The notes beneath the pieces were generated by a model. The model was given only the letters and a program-made list of their open reading frames with translations. It did no database searches and was not told the DNA's origin. The translations under genes were made by a program, and so were the position numbers. From Afipia sp. P52-10 (lineage in GTDB: Bacteria; Pseudomonadota; Alphaproteobacteria; Rhizobiales; Xanthobacteraceae), in contig NZ_AZSJ01000007.1 of the NCBI RefSeq assembly GCF_000516555.1, positions 979,836 to 1,043,835 of the forward strand: a stretch of 64,000 nucleotides of DNA, read 5' to 3'. This document shows, piece after piece, positions 27,050-35,941 of the stretch (position 1 is its first letter; each line of letters opens with the position of its first letter).

Positions 27050-27730
27050 CAGCGCCCGTCGCCCGTGTAGACGAATTTCCGGGCATCTCCCATGGAAGCG
27101 AATCGCCAGCAGGCGAAACGTCAGCTCGACCACGAAGGTTGCGGACACGATAGAGTCCGCGTTGAGGCCGCTGCGCAGCCCCGCAAATAGACGAACCTAG
27201 TTACGACCGAGACGCTGGCGTAAGCTCACGTCGCAACAGAAGCGGGACCTCGTTACAGACACTATCGCAAACACCGCCGACGCAGCCGGTGTTCATCTCC
27301 GACAGAATGACGATCGTGAGTGGCCCTTTCATCAACAACGCCATGTCGCATCCGGCGATCGCAAACACGATCCATCCGATCGCATCAAGCACCAGGAACA
27401 AGGCTTCGAAGCGATGAATCAGACGCGCCCAGCGCAATTGCCTCGGCAGCACCGCCACTCGTCAACAGCAGCAATCACGGCTCAGACGAGCGGGTACTGG
27501 CCGAGCAAAATACGTCGCGCACTGATCCACCACCCCAATGCCATGATACTGCCGACGAGACCAACGCAAAGCCGGTCCATGCTGCAACACCCCGCTGCAA
27601 GAACCGCGATCACGGATTGCGCGGCGTCAGCGACGATGGAGAGAGCCAGCAAGCCGTTTGACCAACGAGCATCGAACATCCATCCTGCGACCCTCGATAT
27701 TCCTGCAGCGCAGAGCTGCCTCGGGTGCAT
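27050..27730 (-). pseudogene. Decayed TRIC / UPF0126 (YadS/YicG-like) cation channel gene
   Basis: Pieces of one TRIC-family membrane protein are spread over several frames in the right order. N-terminal: LSIVADAAQSVIAVLAAG and, after two compensating indels near 27505-27540, LLGQYPLV followed by TGA. Middle: RFEALFLVLDAIGWIVFAIA and CNEVPLLLRREL. Then a frame change gives ELYASVSVV, and another stretch gives LTFRLLAIRFH and finally KFVYTGDGR. These match in order the two GGG...RD/LGxxPL half-repeats and the C-terminal tail of the family. At least three uncompensated frameshifts or stops mean no functional channel can be made. Confidence 0.8.
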
Positions 27731-28075
27731 GAAGCCCCTCGGCGCGAGTAGGATTCAAGCGAACGGACCACTCGTGAACAGGAAGATCATCGGCTGCCTC
27801 GGCGCGTAGTCTTTGTTGTTGCTGATGATTTTACGGACAAGGGCTTCAAACAAATCTCCTGCCCTTCGCCCTTGCGCCTTCTCACCTCTCTCCCTTCGAC
27901 GGTCTCGGCCATCAAGTCGCAGCGAACGCGCGGGGAACTCCTGCCGGCGTCCGACGGTTAAACCGCAGGAGAATCTGACCGAATTTCATCGGCCTGCCCG
28001 CCGCTTTCGTTGTTGTTCGTGGGGCGCGATCTCCGGGCTTCAGGTTCTGGATCGCATGCCTTGAGGAGAACCGAG
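27731..28075. other. Intergenic region before a small membrane protein gene
   Basis: 345 bases without a credible gene. It contains a possible stress sigma-factor promoter at 27934-27959. Confidence 0.45.
27934..27959 (+). promoter_or_regulatory. Possible EcfG-type general stress promoter
   Basis: GGAAC (27934-27938), a 17-base spacer, then GGTT. The consensus for alphaproteobacterial EcfG promoters is GGAAC-N16/17-CGTT, so one base differs. It lies about 120 bp upstream of the small membrane protein gene. Confidence 0.3.
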
Positions 28076-28453
28076 ATGGCCTATCGCTCCGACCAGCACG
28101 ACCGGTTCCTGACACCCGCGCATCAGGATCAGGCCCACAACGACGATCCGGCGGCATCACTGCGACGCTTCGAAGACGAAAGCGCCACCAGCGGGAGGCG
28201 TGTCGCGATCTATGCCGTCGCCGTCATCGCGCTCGTTGCTGCCCTCATTTACGGCATGACGACCGACACCGGCACGAACACTACTGCGCAAAAGACCCCG
28301 GGTAGCATCACCGCGCAACGCGTCGCAGTCCCGCCGGCTCCGATCCGCGACGTCACCCCGCGCAGCAACAGCGAGCCCGGCATGACCACCGGGGCTGCCC
28401 CGGTACACGAGCCGGCGATGGCGCCTGCGGAAACCTCGCCGAATTCGAACTGA
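28076..28453 (+). CDS. Small single-pass membrane protein, hypothetical
   Basis: A 125-residue protein: a charged, His/Asp-rich N-terminus (40 residues), one membrane helix at about 43-60 (VAIYAVAVIALVAALIYG), and a Thr/Pro/Ser/Ala-rich tail, probably periplasmic and unstructured. GAGGAGAA precedes the ATG. No family function is known to me. A GGAAC-type stress promoter may drive it. Confidence 0.75.
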   Translation: MAYRSDQHDRFLTPAHQDQAHNDDPAASLRRFEDESATSGRRVAIYAVAVIALVAALIYGMTTDTGTNTTAQKTPGSITAQRVAVPPAPIRDVTPRSNSEPGMTTGAAPVHEPAMAPAETSPNSN

Positions 28454-28477
28454 CGCAATTTTCTCCTGAGCAAGTTC

Positions 28478-28510
28478 GCAATTGGCGCGGCCGCTCACTG
28501 CGCCAATTGC
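28478..28510. terminator. Hairpin between convergent genes
   Basis: A perfect 11-bp stem GCAATTGGCGC / GCGCCAATTGC with an 11-base loop, between two convergent genes. There is no U-run, so it may act in transcript ending or 3' protection rather than as a classic intrinsic terminator. Confidence 0.45.
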
Positions 28511-28541
28511 AGGCATCCCGTACCGCCGCCGAGAGCCAAGC

Positions 28542-29540
28542 TTATTGGATCTCAACCTTGATGCCCGCGTCTTTGACCACCTTGCCCCAGCGGGCCACCT
28601 CTGCCGTGACGAACTTACCGAAATCGGCCCCCATCAAGGTCGGAATCGGTGAGCCGTTCTTCTGCCAAGCTTCTCGAACGATATCCGATGCCAACGCCTT
28701 GCGCAGTTCGGACGACATCCGCTCGACCGCTTCGGCCGGCGTCCCCTTCGGCGCCCACAGCGCGTACCATGTGGACACCTCATATCCACTCAGGCCGGCT
28801 TCCGCCGCCGTCGGCACATCGGGGATCGCCGGCGAACGCTGCGGCGCCGCGACCGCAAGCGCCCGAAGCTGCCCGCCCTGGATCTGCGCCGCCGACGAGC
28901 CGAGCCCGTCGAACATCGCATGCACATGGCCCGCGACGAGGTCCTGCATCGCAGGCCCGGCCCCGCGATAAGGCACATGATTCATCTTGGTTTGGGCAAG
29001 AATGTTGAACAGCTCGCCCGCAAGCTGATGCGTGGTCCCGAGGCCCGCCGAAGCGTAGTCGATCTTGCTCGGATTAGCCTTCGCATAGGCGATGAACTCG
29101 GCCAAAGTCTTGGCCTCGACCTTGCTCGGATTGACCACCACCACCTGCGGCGGCGTGGCGATCAGGCCAATCGGGATGAAATCCTTCTCAATGTCATAGT
29201 CCAGCTTCGGATAAAGCGAGGGCGCAATGGCGTGGTGCGCCGCACCGACAAAGAACGTGTAGCCATTCGGCTCCGCCTTCGCCGCGGCGCTCGCGCCCAA
29301 CGTGCCACCCGCGCCGCCCCGATTGTCGATCAAAAAGCGCTGGTTGAGCTGCTTCTCCAGTTGCGCCGAGAGCGGCCGTGCGAACGCATCCGTTCCGCCG
29401 CCGGCTGGAAACGGAACGATCAGCGTGACCGGCCGCTGCGGCCAGCTCTGGGCCACCGCCGGCAACGCCGACACCAGGACGGCCCCGGCTGCCGCCATCA
29501 CGCAGCCGGCCCCACGCATTCGCTTCAGAAAGCTAGGCAT
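28542..29540 (-). CDS. Tripartite tricarboxylate transporter substrate-binding protein (Bug/TctC family)
   Basis: A 332-residue periplasmic binding protein. A signal peptide ([10 protein letters not shown] then a hydrophobic run ending AVAQS, cleavage about residue 31) is followed by [23 protein letters not shown], the usual Bug opening, and later [23 protein letters not shown] and [18 protein letters not shown]. Bug proteins bind carboxylates or other small acids. No TctA or TctB membrane partner is in the window, so it is an orphan binding protein, as is common in Proteobacteria. Single gene on the minus strand. Confidence 0.92.
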   Translation of the reverse strand: MPSFLKRMRGAGCVMAAAGAVLVSALPAVAQSWPQRPVTLIVPFPAGGGTDAFARPLSAQLEKQLNQRFLIDNRGGAGGTLGASAAAKAEPNGYTFFVGAAHHAIAPSLYPKLDYDIEKDFIPIGLIATPPQVVVVNPSKVEAKTLAEFIAYAKANPSKIDYASAGLGTTHQLAGELFNILAQTKMNHVPYRGAGPAMQDLVAGHVHAMFDGLGSSAAQIQGGQLRALAVAAPQRSPAIPDVPTAAEAGLSGYEVSTWYALWAPKGTPAEAVERMSSELRKALASDIVREAWQKNGSPIPTLMGADFGKFVTAEVARWGKVVKDAGIKVEIQ

Positions 29541-29727
29541 TCCTTCCCCCGATTATTGTTTGCGCCATGGACTGGCGCCAGTTGAGACCAATTACCGCAT
29601 CAGCCGTCATCCTTGGCAAGCACGTCTTTGGTCGTTGCAGGTCGTTCAGGGCTCCGGACGCCGTGACAATCCCCTGTCATGCGGTGATGCTTCAAGAAAC
29701 GGCAGACAACCGAGGGAGAACCGGCCG

Positions 29728-30972
29728 ATGATCCGATCCATATCCACGACCGCTCTGGCCCTGGCATTGGCCTGCCTTCTATCTGCGCTCCATACGGCGA
29801 TTGCCCAGGATGCGATGGCGCCGCAGCTCGGTCCCCGCCCCTTCTATCTGGTCGACACCATGAAGGACGGTCCCTTGAAGACGGCGCTGAAGCAGTGCAC
29901 CGGCCCATTCCGCAAGACCGACTTTTCGATCGCCCATCGCGGCGCGCCGCTGCAGTTCCCCGAACACACCAGGGAATCCTACGAGGCTGCCGCGCGCATG
30001 GGCGCAGGTGTGATCGAATGCGATGTCACCTTCACCAAGGACCGCCAGCTCGTCTGCCGGCATGCGCAATGCGACCTGCACACCACCACCAACATTCTGG
30101 CGAAGCCCGAGCTTGCGGCGAAGTGCAGTGAGCCTTTCACCCCGGCCAACGGCGCGACCGGCAGGAAGGCCTCCGCCAAGTGCTGTACCAGTGACATCAC
30201 CCTGGCGGAATTCCGCACCCTGCGCGGCAAAATGGACGCGGCGAACGTGAATGCAATCACTGTTGCCGACTACATGAAAGCCACGCCGTCGTGGCGGACT
30301 GATCTGTACGCCGCCAATGGCACGCTAATGACCCACAAGGAGAGCATCGCACTGATCAAGAGCCTCGGCGCCAAGTTTACGCCGGAATTGAAAGCGCCGG
30401 AGGTGCCGATGCCGTTCGGCGGCGACTACACCCAGGAGCAATATGCTCAGCAGATGATCGACGATTACAAGCAAGCGGGCATCGATCCGAACCAGGTGTT
30501 CGCCCAGAGCTTCAACTATGCCGACATCCTGTACTGGCTCAAGGCCGAGCCTGCCTTCGGCGCGCAGGCCGTATTCCTCGACGGCCGCTACGAGCAGCCG
30601 GGTTTCGATCACACCAGGCCGGAGGCGCTGAAACCCAGCATGAAGGAGATCGCTGGCGATGGCATCAAGATTCTCGCCCCGCCGATCTTCATGCTGCTGG
30701 CGCTGAATGAGCGGAACGAGATCGTTCCCTCGTCCTACGCCAAAGCCGCCAAGGATGCTGGGCTTGACTTGATCGCGTGGTCGCTCGAGCGCGACGGTCC
30801 GCTGGACAAGGGCGGCGGCTTCTATCATCGCTCGATCAAGGCTGCGATTGACCGCGACGGCGACACGCTGACCGTGCTCGACGTGCTGGCGAAGCAGGTC
30901 GGCATCCGCGGCATGTTCTCGGACTGGCCCGCGACGACGACGTTCTACGCAAGCTGCATGGGCATGAAATAG
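29728..30972 (+). CDS. Exported glycerophosphodiester phosphodiesterase
   Basis: A 414-residue enzyme that hydrolyses glycerophosphodiesters to glycerol-3-phosphate and an alcohol. The signal peptide is [18 protein letters not shown]... ending AIAQDA. Catalytic residues are seen as His70-Arg71 (IAHRGAP), Glu97 and Asp99 (IECDVTF) and a His at about 112 (CRHAQCDL). The cysteine-rich insert at about 110-165 (CDLHTT, CSEPF, KCCTSD) fits the longer exported GDPD group. Start at 29728 after GGGAGAA. It is followed by a convergent gene and lacks UgpABCE or GlpT neighbours. Confidence 0.9.
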   Translation: MIRSISTTALALALACLLSALHTAIAQDAMAPQLGPRPFYLVDTMKDGPLKTALKQCTGPFRKTDFSIAHRGAPLQFPEHTRESYEAAARMGAGVIECDVTFTKDRQLVCRHAQCDLHTTTNILAKPELAAKCSEPFTPANGATGRKASAKCCTSDITLAEFRTLRGKMDAANVNAITVADYMKATPSWRTDLYAANGTLMTHKESIALIKSLGAKFTPELKAPEVPMPFGGDYTQEQYAQQMIDDYKQAGIDPNQVFAQSFNYADILYWLKAEPAFGAQAVFLDGRYEQPGFDHTRPEALKPSMKEIAGDGIKILAPPIFMLLALNERNEIVPSSYAKAAKDAGLDLIAWSLERDGPLDKGGGFYHRSIKAAIDRDGDTLTVLDVLAKQVGIRGMFSDWPATTTFYASCMGMK

Positions 30973-31205
30973 TCGCGACGCCGCGAACAATGCGCCGTGG
31001 GTGATGTCTGCACCGCACTTTGCTGACTAACTGGCCTCAGCTTCTGACCAAAGAGCGATCAACGTTTGCACGCCTACTCTCAAGTCTACTCTAACGGATT
31101 GAACAACGACTCACGTTTCGCCATGGCCGCGCTCGACACGGCCATGACGGGTTCACTCATAAAAGCCTCATTGAGTGGACTGCTTTTGAGTCAGCCTTTC
31201 ATATC

Positions 31206-31514
31206 TCAATAGTAGTAGACCCGGCGGCGGCGACGCCAGTAGCGCCGGCGCCAATAGCGAGGCCGCCAGTAATATCGGCGGTACCGGCGATAACGGCGGC
31301 GGCGCCATCCCCACTGCACCTGCTCCGGGCGAACGGCATCGACTTCGTCCTGATTGGTGACGGCGGGTTCCGGACCAATGGCCGGCGGTTGGGCAGCGAG
31401 ATGTCCCGTAGACGGCATCAATGGCGCGGCTTGCGCCGAAGCAGCGGTTGCGGCGACGGCGCCGGCAGCCGCAGTGAAGCCAAGCGTCAGCTTGAGAAAT
31501 TCGCGTCTCTCCAT
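31206..31514 (-). CDS. Tat-exported Arg/Tyr/Trp-rich small protein
   Basis: A 102-residue protein. MERREFLKLTLGFTAAAGAV is a twin-arginine signal (RREFLK) and would be cut near SAQA. A linker rich in Ala, Pro and acidic residues follows. The last 35 residues are almost only Arg, Tyr and Trp (WGWRRRRYRRYRRYYWR and similar). Such basic aromatic tails may bind nucleic acid, cell-wall polymers or outer-membrane lipid A phosphate. I know of Tat-signal small proteins of this type in Bradyrhizobium relatives but not of a role. Confidence 0.75.
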   Translation of the reverse strand: MERREFLKLTLGFTAAAGAVAATAASAQAAPLMPSTGHLAAQPPAIGPEPAVTNQDEVDAVRPEQVQWGWRRRRYRRYRRYYWRPRYWRRRYWRRRRRVYYY

Positions 31515-31698
31515 TGGCTATCTCCCGATATGATGTAAGCCTTGACGATCTGCGCCCCCTTTGACTGCGCAAGCGACCGATCACGCAAGCGCTCTCGCAG
31601 GGTGAGCGCATGCGAATGAACTGGTCATGAATGAGCCACCACCAAGTTCCAGAGACCGCTTCGGACAAGGTCAGAGTCAACCTTCGGAACCGACGACC

Positions 31699-32106
31699 AT
31701 GCGCAGAGCCAACAAGTTAGCCACCGTAATCCCCCTCCTGTTCACCATCGCCGCCCCCGCCTTCGCAGAGCAAATTCCAGCGCTTTGCGGTCAGGAGTCT
31801 AACCAGGCTGCCATGACGCAATGCGCAAGCGAAGCTCTCAAGAAGGCTGACGCTGAGATGGAAAAGGCCCTACAGGGCCTGCTTGAAGCGACCGACGCGA
31901 ACAGCCGCGCCTTCGTCACTGAGGCACAGGCAGCGTGGTCTCTCTATCGCGACAAGGAGTGCACCGCCCGCATTGGTGGTAGCCCGAACCGCGGCGGAAC
32001 CATCTGGCCGATGCTGAATCTCGAATGCCGCGCGGGCCTTGCCACGCTCCGCACCAAAGACCTGAAGGAACAAGCCGCCTGTCCCGGTGGACGGCTGGAT
32101 TGCTAA
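31699..32106 (+). CDS. LprI-type (DUF1311) periplasmic lysozyme-inhibitor family protein
   Basis: A 135-residue protein with a signal peptide (MRRANKLATVIPLLFTIAAPAFAEQ). The mature part carries paired cysteines and the DUF1311 pattern: CGQESNQAAMTQCASEALKKAD, then FVTEAQAAWSLYRDKECTA and LNLECRAGLATLRT. LprI-like proteins can inhibit lysozyme; many DUF1311 proteins have no proven role. I prefer the ATG at 31699 because the signal peptide then begins correctly. A repeat element begins directly after the stop codon. Confidence 0.85.
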   Translation: MRRANKLATVIPLLFTIAAPAFAEQIPALCGQESNQAAMTQCASEALKKADAEMEKALQGLLEATDANSRAFVTEAQAAWSLYRDKECTARIGGSPNRGGTIWPMLNLECRAGLATLRTKDLKEQAACPGGRLDC

Positions 32107-32107
32107 A

Positions 32108-32230
32108 GCATGATCCGGAACAATGTGAAGCGGTTTCCGAAGAGGTTTGTCTTGGGCTCAACCCGAGGATCATGCCTAAACAATGAGCTAAAGCGCGAGG
32201 ACAATTCACCCAAATCTGATCGCGCTTTAG
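32108..32230. repeat. Composite intergenic palindromic repeat
   Basis: Two hairpins in tandem. GCATGATCC (32108-32116) pairs with GGATCATGC (32167-32175). CTAAAGCGCGA (32188-32198) pairs perfectly with TCGCGCTTTAG (32220-32230). I remember a closely similar element scattered between genes in Bradyrhizobium and Nitrobacter type genomes; this is memory, not a search. It starts two bases after the lprI-like stop. Confidence 0.7.
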
Positions 32231-32253
32231 CAGATTGGATTGTTCAAAAGAAA

Positions 32254-32280
32254 AGCGCCCCGGATTGCATCCGGGGCGCT
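32254..32280 (-). terminator. Rho-independent terminator of pccB
   Basis: A perfect 12-bp stem AGCGCCCCGGAT / ATCCGGGGCGCT with a three-base loop. On the minus strand it is followed by TTTCTTTT, right for the end of the pccB transcript. Confidence 0.85.
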
Positions 32281-32307
32281 CTTGCCTGTCCAATTCGAAC
32301 ACACCGC

Positions 32308-33840
32308 TTACAGCGGCAGATTGTCGTGCTTGCGCGCGGGCCATTCGACCTTCTTTTCGCGCAGCATCGCCAGCGCCCTGGCGATGCGCTTGCGGGTCGA
32401 GTGTGGCATGATCACGTCATCGACGTAGCCGCGCTCGGCGGCGATGAATGGCGACAGGAAGCGGTCCTCGTATTCCTTCGTGCGCGCGGCGATCTTGTCG
32501 GGATCGTTCATATCCTGCCGGAAGATGATCTCCACGGCGCCTTTGGCGCCCATCACCGCGATCTGCGCCGTCGGCCAGGCGTAGTTGATGTCGGCGCCGA
32601 TTTCCTTGGCTGCCATGACGTCGAACGCGCCACCATAGGCCTTGCGCGTGATGATGGTGACCAGTGGCACCGAGCACTGCGAATAAGCAAACAAGAGCTT
32701 CGCACCGTGCTTGATCAATCCGCCATACTCCTGCGCGGTGCCGGGAAGGAAGCCCGGCACATCGACGAAGGTGACGATCGGAATGTTGAAGGCGTCGCAG
32801 AAGCGCACGAAGCGTGCGGCCTTGCGCGAGGCATCGCTATCGAGCACGCCCGCAAGCACCATCGGCTGATTGGCGACGAAACCGACCGTGCGGCCGGCCA
32901 CGCGGCCGAAGCCGGTGACGATGTTCTTCGCAAAGCTTTCGGCAAGCTCGAAGAAATCTCCCTCGTCCACCACCTTCAGGATCAGTTCCTTGATGTCGTA
33001 GGGCTTGTTCGGATTGTCCGGAACGAGCGTATCGAGCGACATCTCGACCCGCTCGATGTCGTCGAAGCTCGGCCATTCCGGCACGCCATCGGTGTTGTTG
33101 GACGGCAGGAAATCGATCAGCCGGCGCATCTGCAGCAGCGTCTCGACGTCGTTGTCGTAAGCCCCGTCCGCGATCGAGGACTTGGTGGCATGGACCGATG
33201 CACCGCCAAGCTCCTCCGCCGTCACCACCTCGTTGGTGACCGTCTTCACCACGTCCGGCCCAGTGACGAACATGTAGCTCGTGTTCTTCACCATGAAGAT
33301 GAAGTCGGTCATCGCCGGCGAGTACACGTCGCCGCCCGCGCACGGCCCCATGATGACGCTGATCTGCGGGATCACCCCGGAGGCGATAACGTTGCGGCGG
33401 AAGACGTGGCTGTAACCGGCCAGCGCCGCTACGCCCTCCTGAATGCGCGCGCCGCCTGCATCGTACAAACCGATGATCGGCGCCCGCGCCTTCAGCGCCA
33501 TGTCCTGCAGCTTGGTGATCTTCTGCGCGTGCGTTTCCGACAGCGAGCCGCCGAACACGGTGAAGTCCTTGGCGAAGACAAAGATCTTGCGGCCATTCAC
33601 CGTGCCCCAGCCGGTGATGACGCCGTCACCCGGGATCTTGGTCTTCTCCATGCCGAACTCGCTCGAACGATGCTCGACGAACATGTCGAACTCCTCGAAC
33701 GAGCCCCGGTCGAGCAAAAGCTCGATGCGCTCTCGGGCCGTCAGCTTACCGCGTTCATGCTGGGTGGCGATCCGCTTCTCGCCGCCGCCGAGCTTGGCAT
33801 TGGCACGGCGTTCGTCGAGCGCTTCGAGAATATGCTTCAT
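32308..33840 (-). CDS. pccB: Propionyl-CoA carboxylase beta subunit (carboxyltransferase)
   Basis: A 510-residue biotin-dependent carboxyltransferase. It starts [20 protein letters not shown] and has [10 protein letters not shown], the two crotonase-type oxyanion glycine pairs ([14 protein letters not shown] and [13 protein letters not shown] in the N-half; [13 protein letters not shown] in the C-half), and [12 protein letters not shown]. Length and sequence fit the PccB/AccD5 group. With PccA it makes (S)-methylmalonyl-CoA from propionyl-CoA. It is preceded by the convergent lprI-like gene and its own terminator, and the gene upstream is divergent, so it is transcribed alone. Confidence 0.95.
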   Translation of the reverse strand: MKHILEALDERRANAKLGGGEKRIATQHERGKLTARERIELLLDRGSFEEFDMFVEHRSSEFGMEKTKIPGDGVITGWGTVNGRKIFVFAKDFTVFGGSLSETHAQKITKLQDMALKARAPIIGLYDAGGARIQEGVAALAGYSHVFRRNVIASGVIPQISVIMGPCAGGDVYSPAMTDFIFMVKNTSYMFVTGPDVVKTVTNEVVTAEELGGASVHATKSSIADGAYDNDVETLLQMRRLIDFLPSNNTDGVPEWPSFDDIERVEMSLDTLVPDNPNKPYDIKELILKVVDEGDFFELAESFAKNIVTGFGRVAGRTVGFVANQPMVLAGVLDSDASRKAARFVRFCDAFNIPIVTFVDVPGFLPGTAQEYGGLIKHGAKLLFAYSQCSVPLVTIITRKAYGGAFDVMAAKEIGADINYAWPTAQIAVMGAKGAVEIIFRQDMNDPDKIAARTKEYEDRFLSPFIAAERGYVDDVIMPHSTRKRIARALAMLREKKVEWPARKHDNLPL

Positions 33841-33997
33841 GACTAACCTTGATGATTTCCTACCCCTAGAAACAGCGCCGGCAGGCCCGACAGGCGCCCG
33901 CCAGCCCCGATACGTGGGAAATGTCCTAGCATGCGGCTTTGCGTTCGGAAAATGGGTGTTTAGAGTGAATTTTCAGGTCCCTAAGCCAGCATTTTCA

Positions 33998-34939
33998 ATG
34001 AGATCAATGGGGGAAACATTGACGGCCGCGTTCAAGGACATCGCCCAGCGCATCGAACTGCATAGCATCCCTTCGCTGACCCTCACCGACCAACAGTTCC
34101 TGACCGGATCCGGCGATGGCAAGCCGGCGACCGTTTGCGGGGAATTCCGCATCGCCCAGGGGGCCGGCCGGTTGCCCGTCATCGTGCTGATGCACGGCTC
34201 CGGCGGCATGGGACCGGGGCTTCAGACCTGGATCTCACATTTCAATGGGCTCGGCATCTCCACCTTCGCCATCGACGGTTTCACGGGCCGGGGCCTCACC
34301 AGCGTCGGCAACGATCAGGCCCTGCTCGGCCGGTTGAACCTGATCGTCGACATTTTCCGCAGTCTCGAAATCCTGGAGAAGCATCCGGCAGTCGATACGA
34401 GCCGCATCATCCTGATGGGGTTCTCGCGCGGCGGACAGGCGGCGGTCTATGCCGCCGTCGAGCGCTTCCGGACGATGTGGAAGAAGGCCACCGCCGACTT
34501 CGCCGCCTACATTCCGGTCTATCCCGACTGCGGCACCACCTATCTCGACGATACAAAGGTGACCGCACAGCCGATTCGTATCCACCACGGCGCTGCGGAC
34601 GACTACAACTCGCTCGCCAACGCCAAGCGTTATGCGGAGCGCCTGCGGAAAGCCGGCGCCGACGTTGAGCTGTTCGAATACGCCGACGCGCATCATGGCT
34701 ACGATAACCCGCTGAATTTCGGCAAGGTCATCGAGGCGACAGGCTCGCAGGCGGTCTGCGGCTGCGACATCCGCGAGGTCGAAGGCGGGACGCTGATCAA
34801 CGCCGCCACCGGCAAGCCGTTCAACTACACCGACCCTTGCGTCAACCTGAAGCCGCATGTCGGTGGCCACGAGCAAGCCACCATCGCCACGCGCACAGCG
34901 GTCACGGCATTTGTGAAAACGACATTCGGGCTGGCGTGA
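33998..34939 (+). CDS. Dienelactone-hydrolase-like alpha/beta hydrolase
   Basis: A 313-residue serine hydrolase without a signal peptide. LMHGSGGMGPG gives the oxyanion loop. The nucleophile is Ser143 in LMGFSRGGQAA, the acid Asp in HHGAADDYN (about 206) and the base His in DAHHGYDNP (about 236). The overall plan matches the DLH family. An extra C-terminal cysteine-containing part (VCGCDIREVEGG) is present. The start is unsure: ATGs at 33998 and 34007 lack a ribosome site, while a TTG at 34019 has GGGGGAA just before it. Divergent from pccB. Substrate unknown. Confidence 0.82.
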   Translation: MRSMGETLTAAFKDIAQRIELHSIPSLTLTDQQFLTGSGDGKPATVCGEFRIAQGAGRLPVIVLMHGSGGMGPGLQTWISHFNGLGISTFAIDGFTGRGLTSVGNDQALLGRLNLIVDIFRSLEILEKHPAVDTSRIILMGFSRGGQAAVYAAVERFRTMWKKATADFAAYIPVYPDCGTTYLDDTKVTAQPIRIHHGAADDYNSLANAKRYAERLRKAGADVELFEYADAHHGYDNPLNFGKVIEATGSQAVCGCDIREVEGGTLINAATGKPFNYTDPCVNLKPHVGGHEQATIATRTAVTAFVKTTFGLA

Positions 34940-35033
34940 TTTTGTAGCCGCGACGGCACGCCGCCCAGCTGCCGCCACGAAGTGCTGCGAGGGAAGCGCC
35001 TCCCTCGCCCCTCACGCCTTCGGCAGCATCACC

Positions 35034-35867
35034 ATGCTTCACGTATCAAAGCACTTTCCCGCGCTCCTCACCGCCGCCGCCTGCGCGTTGTCCGCGCCGC
35101 AGGCCCATGCCGCATCACCGCCCCCCGTCCTTGCCTGTACCGTCATCCTTGACGCGGCGTCCGGCAAGACGCTGTTGCGCAAGGGCACCTGCGACCAAGG
35201 CGTGAGCCCCGCGTCGACCTTCAAGGTACCGCTGGCGGTGATGGGTTACGACGCAGGCGTTCTGAAGGACGAGCACTCGCCGGTCTGGGACTACAAGGCG
35301 GAGTTCAACGCGCTGAAGAAGGATCAGAAAAGCGTCGATCCCACCATCTGGGAGAAGGATTCAATCGTATGGTTCTCGCGGCAGATCACACGCCAGCTCG
35401 GAGCGGACGCATTCGCCAGCTACGTGACGAAGTTCGGTTACGGCAACAAGGACGTGACCGGCGATGCAGGCAAGAACAATGGTCTGACGAATGCATGGCT
35501 CGCCTCATCGCTGAAGATCTCGCCGGACGAACAGGTCCAGTTCGTCCGCCGTCTCCTCGCCGGCACCTTGCCGGCCTCCGAGAAGGCACACGCGATGACA
35601 AGGGCCATCCTTCCCGTGTTCAAATCAGGCGACAGCTGGACAGTCCACGGCAAGACCGGAAGCATCTGGCTGCGCGACAAGTCCGGTGCGTTCGACAAGA
35701 ACCGTCCGATCGGCTGGTTCGTCGGCTGGGCCGAGAGTGGCGACCGCCGGATCGTCTTTGCACGCCTGGAAATCGGCAGCGAGGAAACCAACGTTCCGAA
35801 GAGCTTCCAGGTGCGCGATAGTCTCCTGAAGGACCTGCCGGAGCTGATGAAGCAGGCCCAACAATAG
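35034..35867 (+). CDS. Class D (OXA-type) beta-lactamase
   Basis: A 277-residue serine beta-lactamase with all the class D motifs: Ser61-Thr-Phe-Lys64 (nucleophile and carbamylated lysine), Ser110-Ile-Val (the SxV motif), WFS just after it, Tyr136-Gly-Asn138, and Lys207-Thr-Gly209 in HGKTGS. A signal peptide (MLHVSKHFPALLTAAACALSAPQAHA) sends it to the periplasm. It hydrolyses penicillins; the exact spectrum cannot be told from sequence by eye. No regulator, transposon or integron is next to it, so it is probably an intrinsic chromosomal gene. Confidence 0.93.
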   Translation: MLHVSKHFPALLTAAACALSAPQAHAASPPPVLACTVILDAASGKTLLRKGTCDQGVSPASTFKVPLAVMGYDAGVLKDEHSPVWDYKAEFNALKKDQKSVDPTIWEKDSIVWFSRQITRQLGADAFASYVTKFGYGNKDVTGDAGKNNGLTNAWLASSLKISPDEQVQFVRRLLAGTLPASEKAHAMTRAILPVFKSGDSWTVHGKTGSIWLRDKSGAFDKNRPIGWFVGWAESGDRRIVFARLEIGSEETNVPKSFQVRDSLLKDLPELMKQAQQ

Positions 35868-35907
35868 ATCCAAGGCAACTTGCGATGCGGGCCGCGTCAC
35901 GGTCAGC

Positions 35908-35939
35908 TGCGATGAGGACTCCATTGAATCCTCATCGCA
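35908..35939. terminator. Hairpin between beta-lactamase and OsmC genes
   Basis: A perfect 11-bp stem TGCGATGAGGA / TCCTCATCGCA with a ten-base loop, 40 bp after the beta-lactamase stop and just before the convergent OsmC gene end. No U-run, so efficiency is uncertain. Confidence 0.5.
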
Positions 35940-35941
35940 CG

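Noticed and set aside
30973-31205. Inverted repeats between the GDPD and Tat-protein genes (CATGGCCG/CGGCCATG and an imperfect AAAAGC/GCTTTT pair) as terminators
   Set aside because: The stems are short or imperfect and lack a clear U-run; not strong enough to list.
32110-33846. 578-codon plus-strand frame opposite pccB
   Set aside because: Starts in the palindromic repeat and terminator, then runs antisense to pccB, with typical shadow composition.
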